From NCBI RefSeq assembly GCF_008329645.1, contig NZ_CP043474.1:3596001-3660000 (forward strand): 64,000 bases of DNA, in the 5' to 3' direction. The stretch comes from Mycolicibacterium grossiae. Its GTDB lineage: Bacteria; Actinomycetota; Actinomycetes; Mycobacteriales; Mycobacteriaceae. The notes beneath the pieces are model-generated. The model did not search any database. It saw nothing but the letters and a program-made list of their open reading frames with translations, and was not told the origin of the DNA. The number at the start of each line of letters is the position of its first letter. Position 1 is the first letter of the stretch. This document shows, piece by piece, positions 23,763-32,275 of this stretch. The position numbers were made by a program, and so were the translations under genes.

Positions 23763-24203
23763 TCAGCGCTTGGCGAGCGCCAGCTCGTAGCCCAGCAGAC
23801 CGGGCAGGCCGTCGACACTCGGCCTGCCTAGCGGTGCGATCGACTCGGTGAGCGCGGTGAGCACGTGCCAGGCGAAGTCGCCGGCGGCGAGCACCTCCGC
23901 CGAGGTGTCACCGGTCGTGGTCACGGTGACGTCGAGGTGGTCGGGCGCATCGGTCACCGTCAGCGTGATGGTCGCGTCGGGCGCGTGCGCGGCGTTGATC
24001 AGGGCCGTGCACACCTCGCTGACGACCAGCTGCAGGTCCGCCGTCGCCTCGTCGGTCAGCGGGACGAGCGACGCGAGCGCCGCCACGATCGACCGGACGC
24101 AGTGCAGGTTGGCGAGGTCCGCGGCGAACCGCACCTCGACGGGGTCGAGGGTGGGGGATTCGAACTCGGTGTCGACCAACGAAGGGCTCCGATGCGCGGT
24201 CAT
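23763..24203 (-). CDS. RsbW-like anti-sigma factor ATPase (GHKL), small
   Basis: 146 residues, the size of a stand-alone RsbW/UsfX-type serine kinase. The GHKL N-box is present but weak (Glu-Val-Cys-Thr-Ala-Leu-Ile-Asn-Ala-Ala, about 62-72). The usual G-boxes are poorly conserved, with Ala/Val replacing the Gly-rich lid, so ATP binding is uncertain. It may act as an anti-sigma or switch partner alongside the Rv1364c-like protein. It ends one base from the converging flavoenzyme gene. No partner antagonist or sigma gene is adjacent. Confidence 0.7.
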   Translation of the reverse strand: MTAHRSPSLVDTEFESPTLDPVEVRFAADLANLHCVRSIVAALASLVPLTDEATADLQLVVSEVCTALINAAHAPDATITLTVTDAPDHLDVTVTTTGDTSAEVLAAGDFAWHVLTALTESIAPLGRPSVDGLPGLLGYELALAKR

Positions 24204-24289
24204 GGCCGTGTGCGCGACACGACGACGTGGGGCGCCCGGGGCTCCAGCGCAGGAACGCCGACGCCTGCCAGGCGGCGTGTTCGACCACG

Positions 24290-24295
24290 ATTATG
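24290..24295 (-). promoter_or_regulatory. -10 box for the RsbW-like gene
   Basis: CATAAT on the minus strand, about 87 bases upstream of the start at 24203, in the 177-base gap after mmpL. Confidence 0.4.
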
Positions 24296-24380
24296 CACGA
24301 GTGGCGCCGCGGATCCGGTGAGGCTCGCACGCGCGCCGGACGGGTCGGAGGCCCCGCTGTCGAGTCGGCGGTGCGACCAG

Positions 24381-27275
24381 TCAGGCGCCGGTGGCCGGCT
24401 CCGGTGTCCGCGGCGTGGGCCACGGTGACTTCACCGGCCGGGTACGCACCAGCCTGGGCCACCAGAACCACCGGCCGAGCAGCGCCGCGATCGACGGCAT
24501 CATCAGCGAGCGCACCACCAGGGTGTCGAACAGCAGGCCCAGGCCGATCGTCGTGCCGACCTGACCGATCACCGTCAGCGAACTGACGGCCATCGAGATC
24601 ATCGTGAACGCGAACACCAGGCCCGCCGACGTCACGACCGACCCGGTGCCGCCCATGGAACGGATGATGCCGGTCTTCAGACCCGCGTGGATCTCCTCCT
24701 TGAACCGTGCCACCAACAGCAGGTTGTAGTCCGCGCCGACGGCCAGCAGGATGATCAGCGACATTGGGAGAACCATCCAGTGCAGCTCGATGCCGATGAG
24801 GTGCTGCCAGATCAGCACGGACAGGCCCAGCGACGCGCCGAGCGAGACCGCCACCGTCGACACGATGGTCACCGCCGCGACGACGGCGCGCGTGATGATC
24901 AACATGATGATGAAGATCAAGGCGAGCGCGGCGATCCCGGCGATGAGGAGGTCCCAGTTCGCGCCGTCGGACATGTCCTTGAACGTCGCGGCGCTGCCGG
25001 CGAGGTAGATCTTCGACCCCTCGAGCGGTGTGCCCTTGATGGCCTCCTTCGCCGCGGTCTTGATGGCGTCGATGCGGGCGAGACCCTCCGGGGTGAGCGG
25101 ATCACCCTCGTGAGAGACGATGAAGCGCACTGACTTTCCGTCGGGGGAGATGAAATTCTTCAGTCCGCGCTTGAAGTCCTCGTTGTCGAAGATCTCCGGT
25201 GGCAGGTAGAACGAATCGTCGTTGCGCGCGGTGTCGAAGGCCTCGCCCATCGCGCTCGAGTTCTCCGACGCCTCGGCCTGCTGATCCTGCATGCCCTTCT
25301 GGGTGGCGTACTGGGTCAGCATCATCGTCTTCATCGACTTCATGGTCTCGATCTGCTGCGGCATCAGCGCCACCAGCTGAGGCATGAGCGCGTCGAGCTT
25401 CTCGAGTTCCGGGACGAGCTGCTGGATGTCGTCGGTCATGGTGTCGATGCCGTCGAGGGTGTCGAACACCGACCGGATCGACCAGCAGACCGGGATGTCG
25501 TAGCAGTCCGGTTCCCAGTAGAAGTAGTTGCGCAGCGGCCGGAAGAAGTCGTCGAAGTTCGCGATGTTGTCCCGCAATTCGGCGACGTCGACGGTCATGT
25601 CCTTGGTCTTGGCGACCATCTCGTGGGTGATCGCCGCCATCTGGCCGGTCAGCGCCGACATCTTCTCCAGGGTGCCGATCGTCGTGTCCATGTCGGCGGC
25701 CTGCTTGAGCATGTCCGCGGCGCGGTCGGCGTTGTACTTCTCGTTCAGCTTCTGCGTCGTGCCCTGCATGCTGATCTGGAACGGAATCGTCGAGTGTTCG
25801 AGCGGCTTGCCCTCCGGGCGGGTGATGGCCTGCACCTGGCCGATGCCCAGCACCTTGACGACGGCCTTCGCGATCTTGTCGATCACGAGGAAGTCCGCCG
25901 AGTTGCGCAGGTCGTGGTCGGTCTCGACGAGCAGCAGTTCGGGGTTCATCCGGGCGGGGGAGAAGTGCCGTTCGGCCGCGGCGTAGCCCGCGTTGGCGGG
26001 CATGCTGGCCGGTAGGTAGTTGCGGTCGTTGTAGTTGGTGCGGTACCCGGGCAGCACCAGCAGGCCGATCAGGGCGAGCGCGATCGTCGCCACGAGGATC
26101 GGGCCCGGCCAGCGGACGACGGCCGCACCGATCTTGCGCCAGCCCCGGACCTTCATGGCGCGCTTGGGTTCCAGGGTCCTGCCGAAGCGGCTCATCACGG
26201 TCACCACGGCCGGGCCGAGGGTCAGGGCGGACAGGACGCAGACGACCATGCCGATGGCGAGGGGGATGCCCATCGTGTTGAAGTACGGCAGGTTCGTGAA
26301 GTGCAGGCAGAACGTGGCGCCCGCGATGGTGAGACCGGAGCCCAGCACGACGTGGGCGGTGCCGCCGAACATCGTGTAGTAGGCCTGTTCGCGGTCCTCG
26401 CCCATGCTGCGCGCTTCCTGGTAGCGGCCGATCAGGAAGATCGCGTAGTCCGTGGCGGCGGCGATGGCCAGGGTGACGAGCAGGTTGGTGGCGAACGTCG
26501 AGAGCCCGATGACGTCGTGGTAGCCGAGGAACGCCACCACGCCGCGCGTCGCCGCCAGTTCGAGGACCACCATCACCAGCACGATGAGCACGGTGACGAT
26601 CGACCGGTAGACCAGCAGGAGCATGACGATGATGACCGTGAAGGTGACGGCCTCGATGAGGCGCATGCTCTCGTCGCCCGCGGTGGTCTGGTCGGCGGCC
26701 AGCGCTCCCGCGCCCGTCACGTAGGCGGTGATTCCGGGCGGCGCGGGCACGCTCTCGACGATCTGGTGGACGGCCTCGACCGATTCGTTGGCCAGCGACT
26801 CGCCCTGGTTGCCGCGCAGATACACCTGCACGTAGGCGGCCTTGCCGTCGGAGGACTGCGAACCCGACGCGGTCAGCGGGTCGCTCCACATGTCCTGCAC
26901 GTGTTCGACGTGCCGGTCGTCGGCCTGCAGCTTGGCGATGATCTGGTCGTAGAACTGGTGCGCTGCATCGCCGAGGGCGTCCTGGCCCTCGAGCACCACC
27001 ATGGCGGAGCTGTTCGAGTCGAACTCGCCGAAGACCTGCCCGACGCGTTTCATCGCGATCATCGACGGCGCCTCGTCCGGCGTCATCGACACCGACCGCA
27101 TCTTGCCGACGTCCTCGAGTTGCGGGACGACGACGTTCAGCACGGCGATGATCGCGATCCAGCCGATGATGACCGGGACGGCGAGCATGCGGATGAGTCG
27201 TGGGATCGCCGGCCGGTTGCGGTTCTCCGGGCTCCGGAAGGGGTCGGTCGGCGCGTCGTGCGTGGGCGCTGTCAT
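24381..27275 (-). CDS. MmpL-family RND lipid transporter (MmpL4/5-type)
   Basis: 964 residues. It has 12 predicted transmembrane helices in two RND halves, two periplasmic porter domains, and Asp-Tyr proton-relay pairs in both halves (Ala-Thr-Asp-Tyr-Ala-Ile-Phe-Leu and Gly-Ala-Asp-Tyr-Asn-Leu-Leu-Leu). A long helical insertion in the second porter loop contains Cys-Tyr-Asp-Ile-Pro-Val-Cys-Trp, the coiled-coil feature of the MmpL4/5 group that exports siderophores or lipids. The usual mmpS partner gene is absent: the next gene upstream is divergent. An 8-codon upstream reading frame overlaps the start (ATGA). Confidence 0.92.
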   Translation of the reverse strand: MTAPTHDAPTDPFRSPENRNRPAIPRLIRMLAVPVIIGWIAIIAVLNVVVPQLEDVGKMRSVSMTPDEAPSMIAMKRVGQVFGEFDSNSSAMVVLEGQDALGDAAHQFYDQIIAKLQADDRHVEHVQDMWSDPLTASGSQSSDGKAAYVQVYLRGNQGESLANESVEAVHQIVESVPAPPGITAYVTGAGALAADQTTAGDESMRLIEAVTFTVIIVMLLLVYRSIVTVLIVLVMVVLELAATRGVVAFLGYHDVIGLSTFATNLLVTLAIAAATDYAIFLIGRYQEARSMGEDREQAYYTMFGGTAHVVLGSGLTIAGATFCLHFTNLPYFNTMGIPLAIGMVVCVLSALTLGPAVVTVMSRFGRTLEPKRAMKVRGWRKIGAAVVRWPGPILVATIALALIGLLVLPGYRTNYNDRNYLPASMPANAGYAAAERHFSPARMNPELLLVETDHDLRNSADFLVIDKIAKAVVKVLGIGQVQAITRPEGKPLEHSTIPFQISMQGTTQKLNEKYNADRAADMLKQAADMDTTIGTLEKMSALTGQMAAITHEMVAKTKDMTVDVAELRDNIANFDDFFRPLRNYFYWEPDCYDIPVCWSIRSVFDTLDGIDTMTDDIQQLVPELEKLDALMPQLVALMPQQIETMKSMKTMMLTQYATQKGMQDQQAEASENSSAMGEAFDTARNDDSFYLPPEIFDNEDFKRGLKNFISPDGKSVRFIVSHEGDPLTPEGLARIDAIKTAAKEAIKGTPLEGSKIYLAGSAATFKDMSDGANWDLLIAGIAALALIFIIMLIITRAVVAAVTIVSTVAVSLGASLGLSVLIWQHLIGIELHWMVLPMSLIILLAVGADYNLLLVARFKEEIHAGLKTGIIRSMGGTGSVVTSAGLVFAFTMISMAVSSLTVIGQVGTTIGLGLLFDTLVVRSLMMPSIAALLGRWFWWPRLVRTRPVKSPWPTPRTPEPATGA

Positions 27276-27298
27276 GCGGCGGTGTTCGCGCGGGTCAT
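27272..27298 (-). other. Possible 8-codon leader ORF coupled to mmpL
   Basis: ATG at 27298 opens an 8-codon frame ending TGA at 27274-27272, which overlaps the mmpL ATG as ATGA. mmpL has no clear ribosome binding site of its own, so coupling is plausible. The leader also lacks a strong site. Confidence 0.3.
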
Positions 27299-27523
27299 CG
27301 TGTCACCGTTCGTTCGCATCGATTCGGCCATGCCGAAGGGCGCCGACGTGGCGGCCGGCGGGACGGACCAGGGACGGGGGCGCTGCACGGCAGCGACTCG
27401 TTACATAGTACGACTAAACACTTGCCGTGCAAGTTCCTCGGGCATGAGGCCTCCCACACCTCGCCATCCGATGTGATGCGGGACACCGCAGCGGCGGCAA
27501 CGACTCTCGGTGCACGCATCCGG
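27299..27523. other. Intergenic region between mmpL and hemerythrin genes
   Basis: No gene is seen. It holds the perfect short palindrome ACTTGC-CGT-GCAAGT (27420-27434) and an AT-richer patch TTACATAGTACGAC just left of it, where a leftward promoter for mmpL could lie. The palindrome is a candidate operator. Confidence 0.4.
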
Positions 27524-27548
27524 GTTTGACCCCGACGCCACCGGGCAG
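27524..27548 (+). promoter_or_regulatory. SigF-like promoter of the hemerythrin gene
   Basis: GGTTT at 27523-27527, 15 bases, then GGGCAG at 27543-27548. This is close to the mycobacterial SigF consensus (GGTTT-N15-GGGTAT) but has C for T in the -10. The start codon is 28 bases downstream. Confidence 0.45.
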
Positions 27549-27575
27549 CCCCGGGCGACGGAAAGGGGACGTGAC

Positions 27576-28292
27576 ATGACCACGTCGTTGGCGAACCAGA
27601 GCGAGGCGGAACTCGGCGGACCGGCCAGTGTCCTCGTCCGACAGAAGCGCGACCACGTCGAGCTGGACCGGCTGCTGCACGCGATCGACGCCGCGTCGGG
27701 TGCGCACCGGCAGGATCTCGTCACCGCGCTGTGCCGGCTGGTCTTCCCGCACGCCTTCGCCGAGGAGTCCGTGCTGTGGCCCGCGCTGCGCCGGATGCTG
27801 CCCGACGGGCCGGCGCTGACGCTGCGCATCGAGCAGGAGCACCAGCAGATCAACGAGATGTTCACCGAGCTGGAGTGTCTCGACCCCGATGGCGAGCCGT
27901 ACCGCGCGCTGTGGTCCCGGATCACCGAGGTGCTGCGGGACGACGTCCGCGACGAGGAGGACGAGCTGCTGCCCCGGTTGCAAGCCGTCGCGTCGCAGCG
28001 GACGCTCGTGGGTTTGGGGCTGGCGTGGGAGGCGGTCCGGCGGACGGCGCCGACCCGGCCACACCCCGTGGTGGCCCGGCGCCCACCCGGCAACGTCGTC
28101 GCGGCGCTGCCACTCACCGTGCTCGACCGCAGTCGCGACCGGCTCGATCACCTGGCCCGGCACGCGTCGCCTCCGGTGAGCGGCACCGGCCGCGTCCTCA
28201 GCGGCGCGCTGGCCCGCGCGGCGGGGGCACTCGAACACATGCCGCCGCTGACCCGAGGTGAGGATCCCAGCACGGCCACCCGCAACCGCTGA
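27576..28292 (+). CDS. Hemerythrin HHE-domain protein
   Basis: 238 residues from ATG 27576, preceded by GAAAGGGG; the upstream in-frame extension looks non-coding. The first 130 residues form a hemerythrin-like four-helix bundle with candidate di-iron ligands in Arg-Asp-His-Val-Glu, Phe-Pro-His-Ala-Phe-Ala-Glu-Glu, Glu-Gln-Glu-His-Gln-Gln-Ile and Asp-Glu-Glu-Asp-Glu-Leu-Leu. The C-terminal 90 residues are Pro/Arg-rich. Mycobacterial hemerythrin-like proteins affect H2O2 and nitric-oxide responses and SigF activity. A SigF-like promoter lies just upstream. It converges on the GAF gene. Confidence 0.85.
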   Translation: MTTSLANQSEAELGGPASVLVRQKRDHVELDRLLHAIDAASGAHRQDLVTALCRLVFPHAFAEESVLWPALRRMLPDGPALTLRIEQEHQQINEMFTELECLDPDGEPYRALWSRITEVLRDDVRDEEDELLPRLQAVASQRTLVGLGLAWEAVRRTAPTRPHPVVARRPPGNVVAALPLTVLDRSRDRLDHLARHASPPVSGTGRVLSGALARAAGALEHMPPLTRGEDPSTATRNR

Positions 28293-28304
28293 GCGCTGCG
28301 ACCG

Positions 28305-28868
28305 TCAGAGCCCCAGGACGGGGAAGTGCGCGGCCGACGTCGTCTGGACGACGTCGATCAGTGCGGCCGCCGAGCAGGCGAAGCGCTCGAACGCCGCCGC
28401 GTCGCGCTCTTCGTAGGCGCCGGCGACCGGTGCCCACGCGGCGAGCACTCCGAGCAGCCGGTCCGCCGTGGCCAGCGGCGCCGCCAGGACGCTACGCAGC
28501 CCGAGGTCACGGGCCCGAGCGGTCCAGGCGCCGGCGGCGTCCGCGGTGATGTCCGGTACCCGCACGACGCGGCGTCGTGTCCAGGCGTCGGCGAACGGAC
28601 CGTCCTGGCAGGCATCGTGCAGCGCGTTGACGCGCTCGGCCACCCGGTCGCTGCCCACCGACGTGATCCGGCGGCCCGTGGTGGTCAGCAGCGTCACCCC
28701 GGCGCCCGTCGATGCGCGCCTCGAGGTCATCGCCTGATGGGCGATGGCGCGCAACGCCGACGTCAACGGCGGGACGGGCAGCGTGTGCGGCGTGGACGGT
28801 GGTGCCACCTTGGCGTCCCCAACATGGCGGCGCCGCACCGCGGCGAGGTTCACGGGCATGGCGGTCAT
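28305..28868 (-). CDS. GAF-domain sensory protein
   Basis: 187 residues. Residues about 35-185 fit a single GAF domain: conserved Asp-x4-Gly-Pro near 88-94, then Val-Pro-Asp-Ile, then Gly-Leu-Arg-Ser-Val-Leu-Ala-Ala-Pro-Leu. No output domain is fused. The ATG overlaps the P450 stop (ATGA), so it is cotranslated with the P450. It resembles GAF-ANTAR proteins without the ANTAR RNA-binding part. Possible roles are ligand or redox sensing linked to the P450; no ligand residues can be named. Confidence 0.8.
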   Translation of the reverse strand: MTAMPVNLAAVRRRHVGDAKVAPPSTPHTLPVPPLTSALRAIAHQAMTSRRASTGAGVTLLTTTGRRITSVGSDRVAERVNALHDACQDGPFADAWTRRRVVRVPDITADAAGAWTARARDLGLRSVLAAPLATADRLLGVLAAWAPVAGAYEERDAAAFERFACSAAALIDVVQTTSAAHFPVLGL

Positions 28869-30253
28869 GGCGACTCCGTTCGGGCGGTCGTCACCGTGTC
28901 AGGGACGAGGGCGGGCAGCCGCCGGCGGGCGGAGAATTCAAGCGTCAGTTGATTGAGGGTCATCGGTAGTGGCCGGCCGGGCGTCGGCCGCGGTGCCGAG
29001 GTGAGGTCGAGGTCCAGCGCGTCGAGGAGGTTCGCCAGCATGGTGCTGGTCGCGAACAGCACCAGATTGCGGCCGGGGCACTCGGCGGGGCCGGCAGAGA
29101 ACGGCACCAGCTGCGGCTGTCGTTGAGCGCGTCCGTCGAGCCAGATGTCGGGGACGAATTCATGTGCGTACGGCAGTGTTTCGGGGTCGCGGTGGAAGGC
29201 GGGGACGGCGATCAGCAGGCCGGCGCCCGCCGCCACGGTGAAGCGCTCGGCGCCCTCGCCCCACTCGGTGTCGGCGGTGGTGTCCCGCAGGATGGCCGGC
29301 GTGGTGGGCCACAGCCGTACCGACTCCAGCACCGACGCGCGCAGGAATGGGCGCACGGTGGCCTGCCGGGGATCCGAGGACTCCTCGAGCGCGTGGGACA
29401 TCTCCGCGGGATGGGTGGCCAACAGCGCCAGGGCGCGCAGCGACGCCATCCCGGCGGCGTCGAAGGCGAACAGCCACTGCGGCAGCTGACCCACGGGATC
29501 CAGTGCGCCGGCCGCGGGTACGGCGGCGAGCGCGCTCATCAGCGTGCCCGGCTCGGGGTCCTCCGCGTAGTCGTAGAGCGCGCGGAAGAACGCCGCGCGC
29601 TTGCGGTAGTGCGGCAGTGACAGGAAGGACCAGTTGCCGGCCTTGCGCAGCCGCAGCAGATCGTCGGTGATGGCCTCGTCGTCGCGGGCCCGGTCGCCGA
29701 GCGTCAGCCGGCGCACCGCGCGCCACCAGGCCCTCGTGAACGCCGACGAGTCGAGTCGGTGTCCGCCGGTGGCGCATTCGTCGACGAGTCGGCCGGCCTC
29801 GTCGGCAATCACGGCGGTGAACGACCCGGCGAGGTGGTGCAGCTCGGATCCAAAATCCAATACGGTTTCGTTGAATACGCGCCGCGGGCGGCGCAGCGCG
29901 CCCCGGGTAATCAGGACGCCGTGCGGCTGGAACCACTGCAGCGCCTTGCGCTTCTCCAGGTTGGCCGGGTGAAACGGGTCGGGGGCTCCGTCGAGGACGC
30001 GGCCGACGTCGGCGGGGTCGAGGATCACGACGATCCGGCGCCCGGGCAGCGCGAGTTCCACGGGGCCGCGGCCGTACCGTCGGCGCAACTGGTGGATGCG
30101 CCGGACCGCACGGGCGTCGGCCTGGGTCCGTTCGAGCAGGCGCACCACGGGCCGGCGCCGCGCGAGCACGCCGGCGGCGATTGAGGAGAAGCCCAGGTCG
30201 GCGAGGACGGCGAGTGCGGACGGGCCGGCGATCCGATGCGATCCGTGACTCAT
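28865..30253 (-). CDS. Cytochrome P450 with altered I-helix
   Basis: 462 residues from ATG 30253 (an in-frame GTG at 30301 would add 16). The heme loop Phe-Ser-Ala-Gly-Pro-Ala-Glu-Cys-Pro-Gly and the K-helix Glu-Ser-Val-Arg are intact, so it binds heme. In the I-helix, where most P450s have Ala-Gly-x-Asp/Glu-Thr for O2 activation, this one reads Ala-Gly-Met-Ala-Ser: the acidic residue is Ala. That can mean an unusual proton path or peroxide use. The N-terminus is basic without a membrane anchor. No ferredoxin gene is adjacent. It is coupled to the GAF protein. Confidence 0.9.
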   Translation of the reverse strand: MSHGSHRIAGPSALAVLADLGFSSIAAGVLARRRPVVRLLERTQADARAVRRIHQLRRRYGRGPVELALPGRRIVVILDPADVGRVLDGAPDPFHPANLEKRKALQWFQPHGVLITRGALRRPRRVFNETVLDFGSELHHLAGSFTAVIADEAGRLVDECATGGHRLDSSAFTRAWWRAVRRLTLGDRARDDEAITDDLLRLRKAGNWSFLSLPHYRKRAAFFRALYDYAEDPEPGTLMSALAAVPAAGALDPVGQLPQWLFAFDAAGMASLRALALLATHPAEMSHALEESSDPRQATVRPFLRASVLESVRLWPTTPAILRDTTADTEWGEGAERFTVAAGAGLLIAVPAFHRDPETLPYAHEFVPDIWLDGRAQRQPQLVPFSAGPAECPGRNLVLFATSTMLANLLDALDLDLTSAPRPTPGRPLPMTLNQLTLEFSARRRLPALVPDTVTTARTESP

Positions 30254-30725
30254 GGCGGCGCTGGTACCCGCGGCGTGCGGCCGCAAACGGCGGTCAGTCA
30301 CCGCGTCCCGCGGTGGAGTCCGTGACCGTCGCGCTTCCTACGAAACCGGCTGCTTCCGAGGGGGTTTGGCCACCGGGCGTCCCCATGGCGGTCGGTGACA
30401 CCGGCGGCCACCGCGAACAGGCCCCGATGCGGTCGGACGTCCGCACCACGGATGGAGGTGACCGGTGAGCCGCGCGCCAAACGTCGCTGCCGGTGACGCT
30501 TCGGAAAGTGGCTCGTCGCCCAGCAGCGGCAACTCCCCACCCCACGGGAGGCTCCGCGTCAGCCGTCCGCCGCGGTCGCGTCGGCGAACCGGTGCCCCGG
30601 CGCCGCCGATCCACATTGCGAACACCGTTCAGCTCTCGAACATTTCGCGCCACCGCGTCCGTTTCGCCCCGAAACGCCCGGGTAGCTGCCACGAACCGCT
30701 CACCACCGACCGAGGGGAGTCCTCA
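30254..30725. other. Divergent control region, 470 bases
   Basis: Between the leftward P450 and rightward Mn-catalase genes. No convincing gene is seen. The rightward SigF-like promoter lies at 30661-30685; the left half holds no clear motif for the P450 promoter. Confidence 0.5.
30661..30685 (+). promoter_or_regulatory. SigF-type promoter of the Mn-catalase operon
   Basis: GTTT (30661-30664), exactly 15 bases, GGGTAG (30680-30685), against the mycobacterial SigF consensus GGTTT-N15-GGGTAT. Predicted start near 30692, giving a leader of about 34 bases with GAGGGGAG before the GTG. Confidence 0.6.
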
Positions 30726-31634
30726 GTGTTCCGCCATACCGATTACCTGCAATTCGACGTCAAGCCGGAGAAGCCCGATCCGGTGTACGCCCGCAAGCTC
30801 CAGGAACTGCTCGGCGGTGCCTACGGCGAAATGACCGTCACCATGCAGTACCTCATGCAGGGCTGGAACTGTCGCATGAAGGGGAAGTACAAGGACCTCA
30901 TCATGGACATCGCGACCGAGGAGATCGGTCACGTCGAGATGATCGCCACGATGATCGCCCGCCTGCTCGAGAGCGCGCCCGCCACCGACTCCACCATGAA
31001 CGCTCTCGGCGATCCCGTCGTGGCCGCGGTGATGGGCGGCATGGACCCGCAGCACGCAATCGTGTCCGGTGGCGCGCCGACACTCTCGGACAGCCAGGGC
31101 GCGCCGTGGAGCGGCAAGTACGTCGTCGCGTCGGGCAACCTGCTCGCCGACTTCCGCGCCAACGTCGCCGCCGAGTCGCAGGGCCGCGTGCAGACCGCGC
31201 GGCTGTGGCACATGACCGACGACCCTGGCGTCAAGGCGATGCTGAAGTTCAACCTCGCCCGCGACACCTACCACCAAAACATGTGGCTGGCGGCGATCGA
31301 GGAACTGCAGGCCGACGGTGTGGAGGGCGTCGTGGCGCCCAACGACCTCCTCGACGAGGAATTCGAGGAGCACGCCAGCACGCTGTGGCATCTCTCCGAC
31401 GGCACCGAATCCGACAAGGGCCGCTGGATCGGTCCGCTGCCCGACGGCCGGCACACCGGCCAGTTCCTCGCCGATCCGCAGCCCCTGGGCGACCTGCAGT
31501 CGGGTCCGCCGCCGGACCCGAAGCTGTACTGCACCTACGACGGTGGGATGGGCGAACCCCGCACCCCGTCGTTCGGCACCGAGAAGGGCGTCATGGGCAA
31601 GCTCAAGGACGCCATCGACCCGGACAAGACCTAG
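30726..31634 (+). CDS. Manganese catalase
   Basis: 302 residues from GTG 30726 with GAGGGGAG upstream. The di-manganese ligands known from Lactobacillus plantarum catalase align: Glu35 (Gly-Ala-Tyr-Gly-Glu), Glu66 and His69 (Thr-Glu-Glu-Ile-Gly-His), Glu150 (Val-Ala-Ala-Glu-Ser), and His183 (Asp-Thr-Tyr-His). It is a cytoplasmic, heme-free catalase, disproportionating H2O2. It heads an apparent operon with an SRPBCC protein and a zinc alcohol dehydrogenase, behind a SigF-like promoter, consistent with a general-stress role. Confidence 0.93.
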   Translation: MFRHTDYLQFDVKPEKPDPVYARKLQELLGGAYGEMTVTMQYLMQGWNCRMKGKYKDLIMDIATEEIGHVEMIATMIARLLESAPATDSTMNALGDPVVAAVMGGMDPQHAIVSGGAPTLSDSQGAPWSGKYVVASGNLLADFRANVAAESQGRVQTARLWHMTDDPGVKAMLKFNLARDTYHQNMWLAAIEELQADGVEGVVAPNDLLDEEFEEHASTLWHLSDGTESDKGRWIGPLPDGRHTGQFLADPQPLGDLQSGPPPDPKLYCTYDGGMGEPRTPSFGTEKGVMGKLKDAIDPDKT

Positions 31635-31664
31635 CCGGTCCGCGAGCGGTGTCCGACCCGGGGC

Positions 31665-31681
31665 CTGCGGTGCGTCCGCAG
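31665..31681 (+). terminator. Weak hairpin between Mn catalase and SRPBCC gene
   Basis: CTGCGG-TGCGT-CCGCAG, a 6-base stem in the 97-base gap. It could partly terminate or protect the catalase message. Confidence 0.3.
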
Positions 31682-31731
31682 CTCCGGGGCGGAACCCGGC
31701 GCGAATCGTCGTCAGCACAGGGAGGTTTGGT

Positions 31732-32262
31732 GTGAACGTGTTCGACAACGCCAAGAGCCACGTTCGGCAGGCGGTCGAGAAGGTGACGCACACCGTCACC
31801 GAAAAGGTGTCCGACGCGGCGACGTCCGCGCCGCGGTCGCAGAGCATCACCATCGCCCGGTCGCGTGCCGAGGTGCTCGGTCTCTTCACCGACGCCGCGC
31901 GGCTGTCGGTGGTGTTCGGCGACGTCGCGGAGGTCGCCGACGTCGGGCCCGGCCGGTTGCGCTGGACGTTCGTCGTCGACGGCAGCGAGCGCGCGGCGTG
32001 GGACCGCGTGGTGTCGGCCGAGGGAGACCGGCTGCGCTACGTCGACGTCGACCCCGCCAAGGAGGTCGGCATGGACCTCCGGTTGCGCGACGCACCGGGC
32101 GATCGAGGCACCGAGGTGACCGCGCACGTCAGCGCGCCCGGGCCGGGGCCGCTCACGGGCGCCCTGACCTACAAGGCGCTGTACCGGGCCCGGGCGCTCC
32201 TGCAGACCGGCGAGGTCCCCACCATCAGGCACAACCCGAGCGCGCGCACGTCGCCGCGCTGA
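31732..32262 (+). CDS. SRPBCC/polyketide cyclase-like protein
   Basis: 176 residues from GTG 31732 (GGGAGG upstream). Residues 1-40 form an amphipathic helix; about 45-160 fit the START/SRPBCC fold seen in cyclase/dehydrase proteins (Ile-Ala-Arg-Ser-Arg-Ala-Glu-Val opening, then alternating beta strands with Trp-Thr-Phe-Val-Val). The usual role is binding a hydrophobic ligand. It sits between Mn catalase and an alcohol dehydrogenase, 13 bases before the latter, and probably belongs to that stress operon. Confidence 0.75.
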   Translation: MNVFDNAKSHVRQAVEKVTHTVTEKVSDAATSAPRSQSITIARSRAEVLGLFTDAARLSVVFGDVAEVADVGPGRLRWTFVVDGSERAAWDRVVSAEGDRLRYVDVDPAKEVGMDLRLRDAPGDRGTEVTAHVSAPGPGPLTGALTYKALYRARALLQTGEVPTIRHNPSARTSPR

Positions 32263-32275
32263 ACCGGAGGACGAC

